Notes under the pieces: model-generated | Database searches by the model: none | The model's input: only the letters and a program-made list of their open reading frames with translations | What the model was told of the DNA's origin: nothing | Shown: positions 35,690 to 46,297 of the stretch, piece after piece | Layout: each line of letters starts with the position of its first letter | How positions within the stretch are numbered: the stretch's first letter is position 1 | Origin: Flaccisagitta enflata | Lineage: Eukaryota > Chaetognatha > Sagittoidea > Aphragmophora | Direction: 5' to 3' | DNA: 64,000 bases | Assembly (NCBI GenBank): GCA_965153355.1 | Contig: OZ231126.1 | Location: 1,488,001 to 1,552,000 of the forward strand | Translations under genes and position numbers: made by a program

Positions 35690-37800
35690 GGACAGGAGAG
35701 AAAGGAGGTAAGAAGAAAGAGGAAGAGAGAAAGAGAAAGAGGAGGAGAGAAAGAGGAAGGAGGTAAGGAAAGAGAAAGAGTAGGTAATGAAAGAGAAAGA
35801 GGAGGTAAGGAAAGAGAAAGGATAGAGAAAGAAGGAGAAGTGAGGGAAAGAGAAAGAGAAGTGAAGAGAAAGAGGTAAGGAAAGAAAGGAGGCAGAAGAA
35901 GAAAGAGGAGATGAGAAAGAGGAAAGGAGGTGAGAAGAGAAAGAGGAGGTAAGAAAGAGAAAGAGGAGGTAAGGAAAGGAGAGGAGGTAAGGAAGAGAGA
36001 GAAAGTGGAAGGTAAGGAGTAAAGAAAGGGAGGTAAGAGGAAAGAGAGAAAGGAGGGCAGGAAAGAGAGAGCAATAGGTAACGAAAGAGAAAGAGGAGGT
36101 AAGGAATGAGAAAGAGAAGGTAATGAAAGAGAAAGAGGAGGTAAGGAAGGAGAAAGAATAGGTAAGGAAAGAGAAAGGGAGGTAAGGAAACAGAAAGGGA
36201 GGTAAGGAAAGAGAAAGGGAGGTAAGGAAAGAGAAAGAGAAGGGAAGGAAAGAGAAAGGGAGGTAAGGAAAGAGAAAGAGGAGGTAAGGAAAGAGAAAGA
36301 GAAGGTAATGAAAGAGAAAGAGGAGGTAAGGAAAGAGAAAGTGGAGGTAAGGGAAGAGAAAGGGAGGTAAGGAAAGAGAAAGGGAGGTAGGGAAAGAGAA
36401 AGAGGAGGTAAGGAAAGAGAAAGGGAGGTAAAAAAGAGAAAGAGGAGGTAAGGAAGGAGAAAGAATAGGTAAGGAAAGAAAAAGGGAGGTAAAAAAAGAG
36501 AAAGGGAGGTAGGAAAAGAGAAAGAGGAGGTAAAAAAAGAGAAAGGGAGGTAAGGAAAGAGAAAGGGAGGTGATAAAAGAGAAAGGGAGGTAAGGAAAGA
36601 GAAAGAGGAGGTAAGGAAAGAGAAAGGGAGGTAAAAAAGAGAAAGGGAGGTAAGGAAAGAGAAAGAGGAGGTAAGGAAAGAGAAAGGGAGGTAAAAAAGA
36701 GAAAGGGAGGTAAGGAAAGAGAAAGAGGAGGTAAGGAAAGAGAAAGGGAGGTAAAAAAGAGAAAGGAGTGAGGAAAGAGAAAGAGGAGGTAAGGAAGAAA
36801 GAGGGAGGTAAGGAAAGAGAAAGGAGGTAAGAGAAGAAGAGTGATAAAGAAAGGAGGTAAGGAAAGAGAACGAGGAGTAAGGAAAGAGAAAGGGAGGTAA
36901 GGAAAGAGAAAGTGGAGGTAAGGAAAGAGAAAGAGGAGGTAAGGAAAGAGAAAGAGGAGGTAAAGGAAAGAAAGGGAGGTAGGGAAGAGAAGAGGATGTA
37001 AGGAAAGAAGGGAGGTAAAAAGAAAGGGAGGTAAGGAAAGAGAAAGAGAAGGGAAGGAAAGAGAAAGGGAGGTAAGGAAAGAGAAAGAGGAGGTAAGGAA
37101 AGAGAAAGAGGAGGTAAGGAAAGAGAAAGAGGAGGTAAGGAAAGAGAAAGAGGAGGTAAGGAAAGAGAAAGAGGAGGTAAGGAAAGAGAAAGAGGAGGTA
37201 AGGAAAGAGAAAGAGGAGGCAAGGAAAGAGAAAGGGAGGTAAGGAAAGAGAATGGGGAGGTAAGGAAAGAGAAAGGGAGTTAAGGAAAGAGAAAGATGAG
37301 GTAAGGAAAGAGAAAGAATAGGTAAGGAATGAGAAAGAGGAGGTAAGGTAAGAGAAAGAGGAGGTAAGGAAAGAGAAAGAGGAGGTAAGGAAGGAGAAAG
37401 AGGAGGTAAGGAAAGAGAGAGAATAGGTAAGGAAAGAGAGAGAATAGGTAACGAAAGAGAAAGAGGAGGTAAGGAAAGAGAAAAAATAGGTAAGGAGAGA
37501 GAAAGGGACGTAAGAAAAGAGAAAGGGAGGTAAGGAAAGAGAAAGAGGAGGTAAGGAAAGAGAAAGAGGAGGTAAGGAAAGAGAAAGGGACATAGGAAAA
37601 GAGAAAGGGAGGTAAGGATAGAGAAAGAGGAGGTAAGGAAAGAGAAAGAGAAGGTAAGGAAACAGAAAGAGGAGGGAAGGATAGAGAAAGAGGAGGTAAG
37701 GAAAGAGAAAACATAGGTAAGGAAAGAGAAAGGGAGGTAAGGAAAGAGAATGAGGAGGTAAGGAAAGAGAAAGAGAGTTAAGGAAAGGGTGAGTTAAGGG
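35690..37800. repeat. Purine minisatellite, 20-21 bp unit
   Basis: About 100 copies of AGGAAAGAGAAAGAGGAGGT or a 20-bp form with AAAGGGAGGT, joined by A. The 20/21-bp mix shifts frame, but the minus strand stays open for long distances (over 600 codons of Leu/Ser/Phe/Pro). Those are repeat frames. Each unit contains GAGGTAAGG, a near-consensus 5' splice site. Confidence 0.95.
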
Positions 37801-38667
<867 letters not shown>

Positions 38668-39990
38668 GCCACAATGCTATTCCACTGCGTTGACATGCAG
38701 GTGAAACTCAGTGAAAGGGGATATTTATGAGTGAATTGAATTTTCCGTCTTCCTCTCTTTTTCTGTTCTTTCTTTCTTTTTTCATTCTCTCTTTTTTTCC
38801 ACTTTGACGGACCTCACAATGGGCCGTCAGAAAATATGTCCAAGTTTATGATATCGAATCATTTCATGTTCATTTCTAAGCGTAGTTATAACGTAACCAA
38901 AACTCCTTGAGTTCTCAGTTACAAACTGCCCGGATCTTTTACCATATCGTCAATGAATTTTCCCGTGATTTTTCATTTTCATATCGTAAATACGCCCGTC
39001 ATAAACTCAATTGGATTCTGAAAAGGGAAAAAATGGAGGAAGAAAAAAAAAGGGGCGCTAAATGCTTGGTAGGGGATACGAAGATTCAGGGGGGGGGGGG
39101 AATGTAAGCTTGTGTCAATATCGATGGTCATTACTGTAGTCTACTCCACAGATAAACACAATTGTTAGAAATGTGTGTCTGTCCGTCTCTTAGGTGTGTG
39201 TGCCTTCTGTCTCTTTTGCGTGCTTTTGGCTTTTTTCTCTTTCTCTACTATTCGATGCCCGTGTCTTTTGTTTCTTGCCATTTTTTATATTGAACGCTAG
39301 ATGGGTAACCATATGGTTGCGCCTTGATTTTGTGCCATTTGTTTTTACTACGTAGGCAAATATACGTAACTCGTCTTTCGTATCATCCAATTTTTGGATT
39401 GATTGATTTTATTTAATTATGGCATCGCTTCTTAAAGTGATTGATTGATTTTTATGATCGTTTGAATGCGCCCTAGGTCACTAATTTCCAAGTAATCTAT
39501 ATCTTTGTACTGCAGATAAACTAATGAACGGACAATTAACGTTAATTTGACATCGACAGACTGTGGGTTGAAACCAACGAAAGTGGGCCTAAAAGTAAGT
39601 TTTATAGGCGTGTTTCTGCTTTTATTAACGTGTTGTTTATCTTGTTTTCCGGTCTGTTATTTTTGTCTTTTGCCCTTTTGCATTTTTATCGCCGGATTTT
39701 AGTATGGTTTTTATCGCTTGCCCGGTCAGCTTACTATATGTGATGATATGGATGAATTTAATGGGATAGGCCGGGGGCAGGGGCGGGTATTGTCTGGGTT
39801 TGGCTATAGGCTCTGAAAAAGATGAACATGTTGTCGTATTATCATTTCCTGTCCTTTAATGTATCCTATCTAAATTCATATTTATCTTTCGTTTACTTAG
39901 TCTAGTGCAGCCCACTTTCCTTTCATTTTTCCCCTCTCTTCAGTTGTTAAGAAATTTTATGGAATAAACAGGCATTCATATCCTAGCCTG

Positions 39991-40614
39991 TCAGCCCTTT
40001 CTTTCACCTGGTGTCAGTCTGAGAATGGCATCTCTACAAGAACAGAAATTACCAGTTGAAACTCCGAAGTAATATATTCTTTCGGCCCTACGAGGATAGG
40101 CGTTGTTCCACGCGTCCCAATCATCGTCGATCCAGTTATCGGGCTTCCTGCTTCTGCCGGTCCTGAAGGCGTGTTCGTCGTTTCTTCGATGGCGGATGAA
40201 GTTCTTCCACTCTCTTTTGTCTTCCCGCTGCTCGTTCATATCTCTCATCATCGGGTCCTCATCACGCGGCGCTTCCTCGACCGCGATGTGATCCCGGCTG
40301 CTGCTCGTCCTTGGGCGGACACTCGCAATCCTGGTTTCGCTGCGGTGTCGTCTAGGATCTTCCGGCGAGCGGACGGGTGGACGGCTGGCGTCTTGGGAGG
40401 CTTGAGGAGGAGGAAGATCCTCGTCCTGGCGATCTGCGATGGCTTCCGCCCCGCGATGACGAGAGCTGCGGCGCGTTGCCTGCCTTTGATCGGAATCGTT
40501 ACGAGTTGACGAAGTCGCTATTTCATCGTCGGCGTTGCCACGACGTCTTCTTCTCGCATGGTTCTGATCGTCCTCTTCCTGGTCGCGTGCTGCCCTGCTT
40601 GGTCGTTTCGCCAT
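39991..40614 (-). CDS. LINE ORF3, Arg-rich protein of unknown function
   Basis: ATG at 40614 starts MAKRPSRAARDQEEDDQNHA; 207 codons to the stop at 39991. The first 150 residues are strongly charged and likely disordered, with RRRRR near the start and DLPPPQASQD in the middle. The C-terminal 60 residues look ordered (EWKNFIRHRR, WIDDDWDAWNNAYPRRAERI, FCSCRDAILRLTPG). The frame is open further up to 40932 (another ATG), overlapping the end of ORF2 in the -1 frame, so frameshift expression is possible. A third ORF after ORF2 is not usual for Jockey elements. It could be an element-specific accessory or a captured sequence. I recognise no family. Confidence 0.6.
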   Translation of the reverse strand: MAKRPSRAARDQEEDDQNHARRRRRGNADDEIATSSTRNDSDQRQATRRSSRHRGAEAIADRQDEDLPPPQASQDASRPPVRSPEDPRRHRSETRIASVRPRTSSSRDHIAVEEAPRDEDPMMRDMNEQREDKREWKNFIRHRRNDEHAFRTGRSRKPDNWIDDDWDAWNNAYPRRAERIYYFGVSTGNFCSCRDAILRLTPGERKG

Positions 40615-40838
40615 CTGGATAAATTTAACGAGTATAGGTACTGATGCATGAAAAGACAGTAAAAGTGTATTGAAAAGCCTATTGGCCCGGATATTGATTT
40701 GTTTATGGGTGGTCACCGTTATGTCTCTTTTACTGTACAGGAACAAGTCTGTTATTCTGTCAATTATGTAGCTGGTATCAACCCCCCAAATCACTGGGCA
40801 TCGTTCCACAATAAAAGCCCTTGCTGCCCAGGCGCACT

Positions 40839-43811
40839 TTACTGCGAGTATGATAGCCTGTGTAAAGAACATAGTTTGTGTGTTAATGGCCTCGGCAGTG
40901 TCTTCGTCATGCCGTCTGGTGAGTAGGTGCATATAATGCACTTAGTGTTGTTTAGTCTATCGTCAAGTCCTGATAGGCTGGTAAGTTTTTCAAAGGGGCT
41001 CGTGAACTTTCCCCTCTTGCTGATGACACAGCGACTTTGAAATTTTGCCATGTTTGGGTTGTTGCTATTGATCGCGCAGAATCTGTTAATTGCTCTACTC
41101 CTTATGGTCTCCTTGAAGGTGGGGGTGTTTATGATGTTAAACACAGCGTGGTCCGGTGTGCGCCTGGGGACGTTTAAGATGCCTTTTAGCGCACGCATTT
41201 GGCATTGGTGTATTTTGTTCCAGTGGCAGGCTGCAGCGTTGATCCATGCAACCGAGCTATAATCGAACAACGAGATGATCAGCGAGTTAACGAGTTGTAG
41301 CACTAAACCGTTGTCTCTGCCATAGAGACTTTCCGCGAATCTCCTTATTTGGATGCTCCGGGGTGTTGCTTTTTGGATGAGTTTGTTGATGTGTTTGGCC
41401 CACGTTAGGCCTTGGTCAAATGTTACGCCGAGAAAACACACTTCTTTCACAGTTTTTAAACGCTGCCCAAATAGTTGTAACGTCGTTTCATGATTCCTGT
41501 TGAGTTTGGAGTCACTAAAGATCATCACTTCGGTTTTTATTGGGCTTGGAAGCATCCTCCACGTACTTCCCCAGACCTGTAGGGCGTCGAGATATTTCTG
41601 AATTTCGACCTTGGCGATTCGTAGGCCAGTTCTTGCTTTCACAAACGCTCTCCATTCAGCATTGTCGTCGGCGTATCCTGAGCCATCGCTTCTTGTGCAG
41701 ATTATGTCCATGGTGTCAGATCCGGGTACGTCGCCGATGTAGTAAGTGAAGATTGGGGGACTAGAGGTTCCTCCTTGCGGTGCTGATGCTCCCAGGTTTC
41801 GGATTGATGAAAGGACGTCTCCGTCTTTTATCTGGAATTGTCGATTTAGCAAGAAACTGGCTATGATTTTTATAAGTGGGTAGGGAGCTTTGTCGCACAG
41901 GAGTTTGTAGATGACACCATTGTGCCATAACTTATCGAAAGCTTTTTCGAGGTCGATGAATACACCGATGACGTGTTGACCGTTTTTGAAGGCGTTGGAG
42001 ATGTTGTCAGCTAGTTTGATGACTGATTCTTGAGCACTGCGTCCTTTGGCGAAGCCACACTGTCTTGGTCTGCGTTTGTTGTTTTCGTCAAGAAATTTGT
42101 TGAATGATTTCAAGTAGATTTTTTCAAGAATTTTTCCCATTGTAGCGCACAGGGAGATCGGACGATAGTTGCCGCTTTTAGTTGCATCTTTCCCTGGTTT
42201 GGGGATCATCGTTACCCAGCTTAGTTTCCAGGCTTTGGGGAAGTATGAGGTGGCGACACAAGCGTTGAAGATTATCACAAGGCGTTTTATCGCAAGAGTG
42301 GTGAAGCGTTTTAGCAGGTAGTGGTCAATGCCGTCCGGACCCGCTGCGCCATTCGGTTTAATAGCTTTAATCAAGTTGGTTGTTTCTTCTTCTGTTGTCA
42401 TCATGAATGTACGTTCGTCGTTGAAGTCAATATTGTCGATGTTGTCGCAAACAGTTGGTTCACTAATGCCACTGTGATCCTCGTTAATCTGATCGTCCAC
42501 AGCTGTTGTGAAGTTTGAGTCGATTCGCGGGTCGTTATCAAGGCTGCAGGTATGCTCTAGTCGCGTCGCGTGGGTTTCTACGTTGTCCTGTTTACTTTGG
42601 CACTTACTTCCGTTGTCTCTTGTTAGGGCTTTGAACGAGGAGGTTTTGTTGTTACGGTTCATGATGGCGTTCATTTTTTTCCATCTTTTTTTTGGGCAGT
42701 TTTCCTTGAGCACTTCGGATCCTTTATGTATCAGATGTAGTTCTTCGTCTCGTTTTATATGGCGTTTAATTTCACGTTCAAGGAAGTTTGATCTTTGGCG
42801 TTCGGTTGATGAGAAGTTGGCACGATTACGGGTGCGTTTCCTTATAAGTTGGCGTCGCTCCGTTATTAGGGCGTTGGTGCTGGCGCTAAGTACGACACCG
42901 TTATTTGTTCTTAACCTTTTTGTGTGTGTTGCCGCGTTTTTGCCGTCCATGATGCATTTGGTGAAGTTCACGATTTCTTTGTCGATTAGTTTTGCGTCGA
43001 ATCGCCGATTGAGGTCGATTTTCGATGGATTTTCGTTGAGATTTTTGTCAATTTCTATGTGGAGTATGTCGTCGTTCACAATGCTTATAAACGTGGGCTC
43101 GTTTCGCTGGCGCATTCTCAGGTTTATCGTTATTGGAAGGTGGTCGCTGCCAATTGGATCGTCAACACTGTAGTTAATTAGGATTTCGTTTGCTTTCTTA
43201 TTGAGGAATATCATGTCGAGCACATTGTCGTCGCCACGTTTGTTGTTGATGTATGTTGGTATTTTATTTTTGACGTACGATAAGCCGTTAGATTCCGTGA
43301 GGATGCGAAGTGCTTCACCGCTAGTCGTGTCACAATTGCTTCCGAAAGATTTGAGGCTGGAGTTGAAGTCACCAAGGAGTATCGCTGGTATGTTGTTTCC
43401 TGCTGTATTTGTAAGGTTGTTGATGAGTGTGGCGTCAATCAGATCCCCAGGGTGCACATAGTGAGTCCCTACTATGAGACTCTTGTTGTTTATTTGTATT
43501 TTACAGATCATCGATTCCTTTTCTGGCGTGTCGATTATCGTCACAAAGTATTTTTTAGGAATTGCCATTGCTACTCCACCGGCGTACCTTTCTCGGTCTG
43601 GATTGTTTCTGATCATTATGTTGTGATTTTTAAGCGTGATTTTGTCGTCTTCTGCGTGTAAACGGCAGTCATTTAGAACAAATATATCTTGGGAGCTTGT
43701 TTTGCTATTAATTCTATTTACAAGTTCAAGCAATCTAAGTGGGTTACCGTTTGTATTAATGGCGGTGCATCTGATTGAACCGTCCACTGGTCTTCCGTCT
43801 GAATTATCCAT
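40839..43811 (-). CDS. LINE ORF2: AP-type endonuclease and reverse transcriptase
   Basis: It nicks target DNA and copies element RNA (target-primed reverse transcription). From the first in-frame ATG (43811) it is 990 residues. The endonuclease includes INTNG near 18-22, LNDCRL near 46-51, GDFN at 147-150, LDMIFL near 198-203 and SDHLPI at 222-227. The reverse transcriptase has IPKPGKD and NYRPISL near 536-554, FIDLEKAFD at 618-626 (catalytic Asp), APQGG at 677-681 and YADD at 713-716 (two catalytic Asp). A Jockey-like C-terminal segment follows (ILNVPRRTPDHAVFN). No RNase H was seen. The frame is open upstream to 44180 without an ATG, overlapping ORF1 by 55 bp in the -1 frame. All polymerase residues are present and no internal stop occurs. 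Confidence 0.95.
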   Translation of the reverse strand: MDNSDGRPVDGSIRCTAINTNGNPLRLLELVNRINSKTSSQDIFVLNDCRLHAEDDKITLKNHNIMIRNNPDRERYAGGVAMAIPKKYFVTIIDTPEKESMICKIQINNKSLIVGTHYVHPGDLIDATLINNLTNTAGNNIPAILLGDFNSSLKSFGSNCDTTSGEALRILTESNGLSYVKNKIPTYINNKRGDDNVLDMIFLNKKANEILINYSVDDPIGSDHLPITINLRMRQRNEPTFISIVNDDILHIEIDKNLNENPSKIDLNRRFDAKLIDKEIVNFTKCIMDGKNAATHTKRLRTNNGVVLSASTNALITERRQLIRKRTRNRANFSSTERQRSNFLEREIKRHIKRDEELHLIHKGSEVLKENCPKKRWKKMNAIMNRNNKTSSFKALTRDNGSKCQSKQDNVETHATRLEHTCSLDNDPRIDSNFTTAVDDQINEDHSGISEPTVCDNIDNIDFNDERTFMMTTEEETTNLIKAIKPNGAAGPDGIDHYLLKRFTTLAIKRLVIIFNACVATSYFPKAWKLSWVTMIPKPGKDATKSGNYRPISLCATMGKILEKIYLKSFNKFLDENNKRRPRQCGFAKGRSAQESVIKLADNISNAFKNGQHVIGVFIDLEKAFDKLWHNGVIYKLLCDKAPYPLIKIIASFLLNRQFQIKDGDVLSSIRNLGASAPQGGTSSPPIFTYYIGDVPGSDTMDIICTRSDGSGYADDNAEWRAFVKARTGLRIAKVEIQKYLDALQVWGSTWRMLPSPIKTEVMIFSDSKLNRNHETTLQLFGQRLKTVKEVCFLGVTFDQGLTWAKHINKLIQKATPRSIQIRRFAESLYGRDNGLVLQLVNSLIISLFDYSSVAWINAAACHWNKIHQCQMRALKGILNVPRRTPDHAVFNIINTPTFKETIRSRAINRFCAINSNNPNMAKFQSRCVISKRGKFTSPFEKLTSLSGLDDRLNNTKCIICTYSPDGMTKTLPRPLTHKLCSLHRLSYSQ

Positions 43812-44125
43812 TGTCGCTTGATGTCCCGGCTGCGCTCCACACTCGTTAGGGAAAGGACTGCCTCTGCCAAATGACCTGGCCGTCTTGGCAGAAGAGGCTC
43901 TGGGTTCCACGACTCTGGAAGATCTAGAATGGTATTTCTTTGGATCACAATATGGTTGTTCGTGAATGCAACACGGGCGTTTGTTAGATCTATGGACCCC
44001 AATCCCACTTCCTGACCTGAAGTTGCCTGCAGGTTCTTTAGGAGAACTGGGTGCGGGAGTGGGAGGGGGGGCATCGACATGCTGCTCCCGGAAGCCCTCA
44101 AGTGATCTGTCCCGGTATCTGAAGT

Positions 44126-46174
44126 CTAGGGACGCGAATCTGGGACTTCCTGACCTTGGCGCTCGGATCCTGTCGGATTTTTATGTTTACCGTTTTTAAA
44201 TTTGCTGTCGTTAGTTTTGTCATTATCTCGTGTGGGATCTGCCGACCTGCTACGGGATCCATGCTCTGATGACTCAGCCTCCGAGTCTTCACTTTCGCTT
44301 GAGCCCGAGGAAGATCCGTCTCCTTCTTCCTCATGCGTGTTTGCGACCATCTCTTCTTCTTCGTCACTGTCATCGGCGTCGTCCCACGCTCCCATGATTT
44401 GTCCTGCATGTTTTGGAGCAGTGATCTTTACAAAGTTTGAAAAGAACCCTTTGAGATTTTTTGACTGGTTGTCTAGTTTTTTTCCAATCTTTCTTGTGCG
44501 TTTTTTCTGCTTTTTCCTATCGTCCTCTTGTCTGTTACATAGGTACTGTTGTCCTAGGACTAGATCGTTGACAGTCTTTTCAAGTGTCGCGATACGAGCG
44601 TCCATTTGGTCCTTATTCTCCCATGTGTCCGAGGGTGTGTTAGATGCTGCTCTCTGAGAGTTCTGAGAACCACCTGGGTTTGGCCAGCCATTACTACCAT
44701 TTCTCGGATAGCTTATGTCTTCCTGTGCTGTGTAATTGACCCTGTCTGCCCATGACGTTGTAGTTGGATTGCTCCTGTTTACCTCCAGGGCGGTGTTAGG
44801 TCTTGTGGCGTCATCATTACCTTGTGTGCCATTACTGGTGTTGGTGTTGTTATTGTTGTTACTGTTTTGCCTACCATGCCGTAGATCTCTCTTCTTCTGG
44901 ACGATGTCTCTATAATTGATGCTTCTCGGGCAGTCCCTCGAGTTGCTCCGATGGTCCCCCGCACAATTGGCGCATTTGACATCGAATGGGCAGTTGTTGC
45001 TTTCCCAGTCGTTAGGGATGTTAGATGCGCCTTCCGGATATTTCTCGTGGTGCCCTGTTTGACCGCACTTCCGACAACGACGTTCATAGACGCAGGCCGC
45101 TCCATGATGACCCCACCGAAGGCAGTCTCGACACTGGCCGGTTCTAGTGTCTCTGAAGATGTCGCAGTTGAATTTTTTGAATCCGATCTCGATGGTTCCT
45201 TCTTCTACGTCGCCGCCTGGGTTAATGAGCTTTCTGACATTCTCCTTGCTCGTCATTATGACCGTCTGTTCTCGCGTGTTTCTGTTCGCAGCGCCCGGGT
45301 TTGAGACCCTTGTGATCGTGGTTACCGAGGTGACTTCGATTCCCAAATCTTCCAAGAATTGCTTGACGTACTCGTCAGACATGCTCGTGGGGATGCGGAA
45401 GAGGATTGCCTGGTGCGTCGGCGTCCTTGGGGCATCAAGCTCTGCGGTGACGGGTCCCGGTTGGAATGTGCGCCAGGAGTTTTGGTCTAAGGCGATGCTT
45501 TTGGTTCTGTCGTCGCCTACATTGATGATGACTGAACCTTTGTTCCTTCCATCCATGTAGCAGTCTGTTATGGTGACTGCTGACTTGTTGGCTCGGAGAT
45601 GTTGAAGGAGGCGGGCGCCGATACGATGCCTATCCGCCTGTCCATTAGACATTATGTCTGGAAGCGTGATGAGTGCCGGGCAATGGATTCGCACGCGTCT
45701 GTACGACTTAGTTTTTGGGTCGATCAGATCGTTGCCCTCTGATCCTCCCGGGATTCCCCCAATAGCTCCTGCGGCGACGGGAGCGGAAGCAGATGATGCG
45801 TCGTCGGGCTGCAGCTGAGGTGGCGCTGCGGCGGCGGCGGCAGCGGCGGCGGGGGCTCCTGCGAAGGCGGGAGCGGAAGATATGTCGACGGGCTGTTGTT
45901 GAGACGGCGCTGCCACGGCGGCGGCGGCTATAGGGGGAGTCGAGGGTGACGACGAGGCGCGTAGAAGTGGCGGCGGTGGCGGCGCTTCACCGGGAGTGTT
46001 GGCGGCGTGCGAGCGATTAGAGCTGTAGTTGGCCGATGTAGCCCCCAGGTCGCTTGGAGGGGAAGAGTGACTTATGTCCATAGCGTCAGCTTTGGCGTCT
46101 TTTTCATCAATGCGGCGTCTAGCTTCATCCGCGTAATCTTCTTCGCTGGCTTCGCCTTCAAGACCCCCTTCCAT
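44126..46174 (-). CDS. LINE ORF1: RRM-like nucleic-acid-binding protein with zinc knuckles
   Basis: It is expected to coat element RNA in the ribonucleoprotein particle. From ATG 46174 it is 682 residues: an acidic, Ala/Pro-rich start; an RRM-like region (ILFRIPTSMSDEYVKQFLED near residues 257-276); then three knuckles. Counting from the upstream GTG, C358-C361-H366-C371 is complete; C377-C380-H385 has Pro at 390 where the last Cys is expected; C411-C414-H418-C425 is the Jockey-type third knuckle. A long Ser/Asp/Glu-rich tail follows. The frame continues upstream past the ATG through a Lys run to a single TAA at 46298-46300, so ORF1 may once have been fused to the upstream frame. Confidence 0.9.
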   Translation of the reverse strand: MEGGLEGEASEEDYADEARRRIDEKDAKADAMDISHSSPPSDLGATSANYSSNRSHAANTPGEAPPPPPLLRASSSPSTPPIAAAAVAAPSQQQPVDISSAPAFAGAPAAAAAAAAAPPQLQPDDASSASAPVAAGAIGGIPGGSEGNDLIDPKTKSYRRVRIHCPALITLPDIMSNGQADRHRIGARLLQHLRANKSAVTITDCYMDGRNKGSVIINVGDDRTKSIALDQNSWRTFQPGPVTAELDAPRTPTHQAILFRIPTSMSDEYVKQFLEDLGIEVTSVTTITRVSNPGAANRNTREQTVIMTSKENVRKLINPGGDVEEGTIEIGFKKFNCDIFRDTRTGQCRDCLRWGHHGAACVYERRCRKCGQTGHHEKYPEGASNIPNDWESNNCPFDVKCANCAGDHRSNSRDCPRSINYRDIVQKKRDLRHGRQNSNNNNNTNTSNGTQGNDDATRPNTALEVNRSNPTTTSWADRVNYTAQEDISYPRNGSNGWPNPGGSQNSQRAASNTPSDTWENKDQMDARIATLEKTVNDLVLGQQYLCNRQEDDRKKQKKRTRKIGKKLDNQSKNLKGFFSNFVKITAPKHAGQIMGAWDDADDSDEEEEMVANTHEEEGDGSSSGSSESEDSEAESSEHGSRSRSADPTRDNDKTNDSKFKNGKHKNPTGSERQGQEVPDSRP

Positions 46175-46297
46175 GTCCTTACGCTCGCTCGTCCCCGGCG
46201 GCACAACGATTCCTTTGTCGGTTTTAGCCTTCTTTTTCTTTTTCTTCTTTTTGTCTTTGTCCGTGTCAGTTGGCGGTTTCGAGTTTCCTAAGTCGTC

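Noticed and set aside
43718-44101. Third overlapping minus-strand frame at the ORF1/ORF2 boundary
   Set aside because: It overlaps both LINE frames, has no domain, and is probably a shadow.
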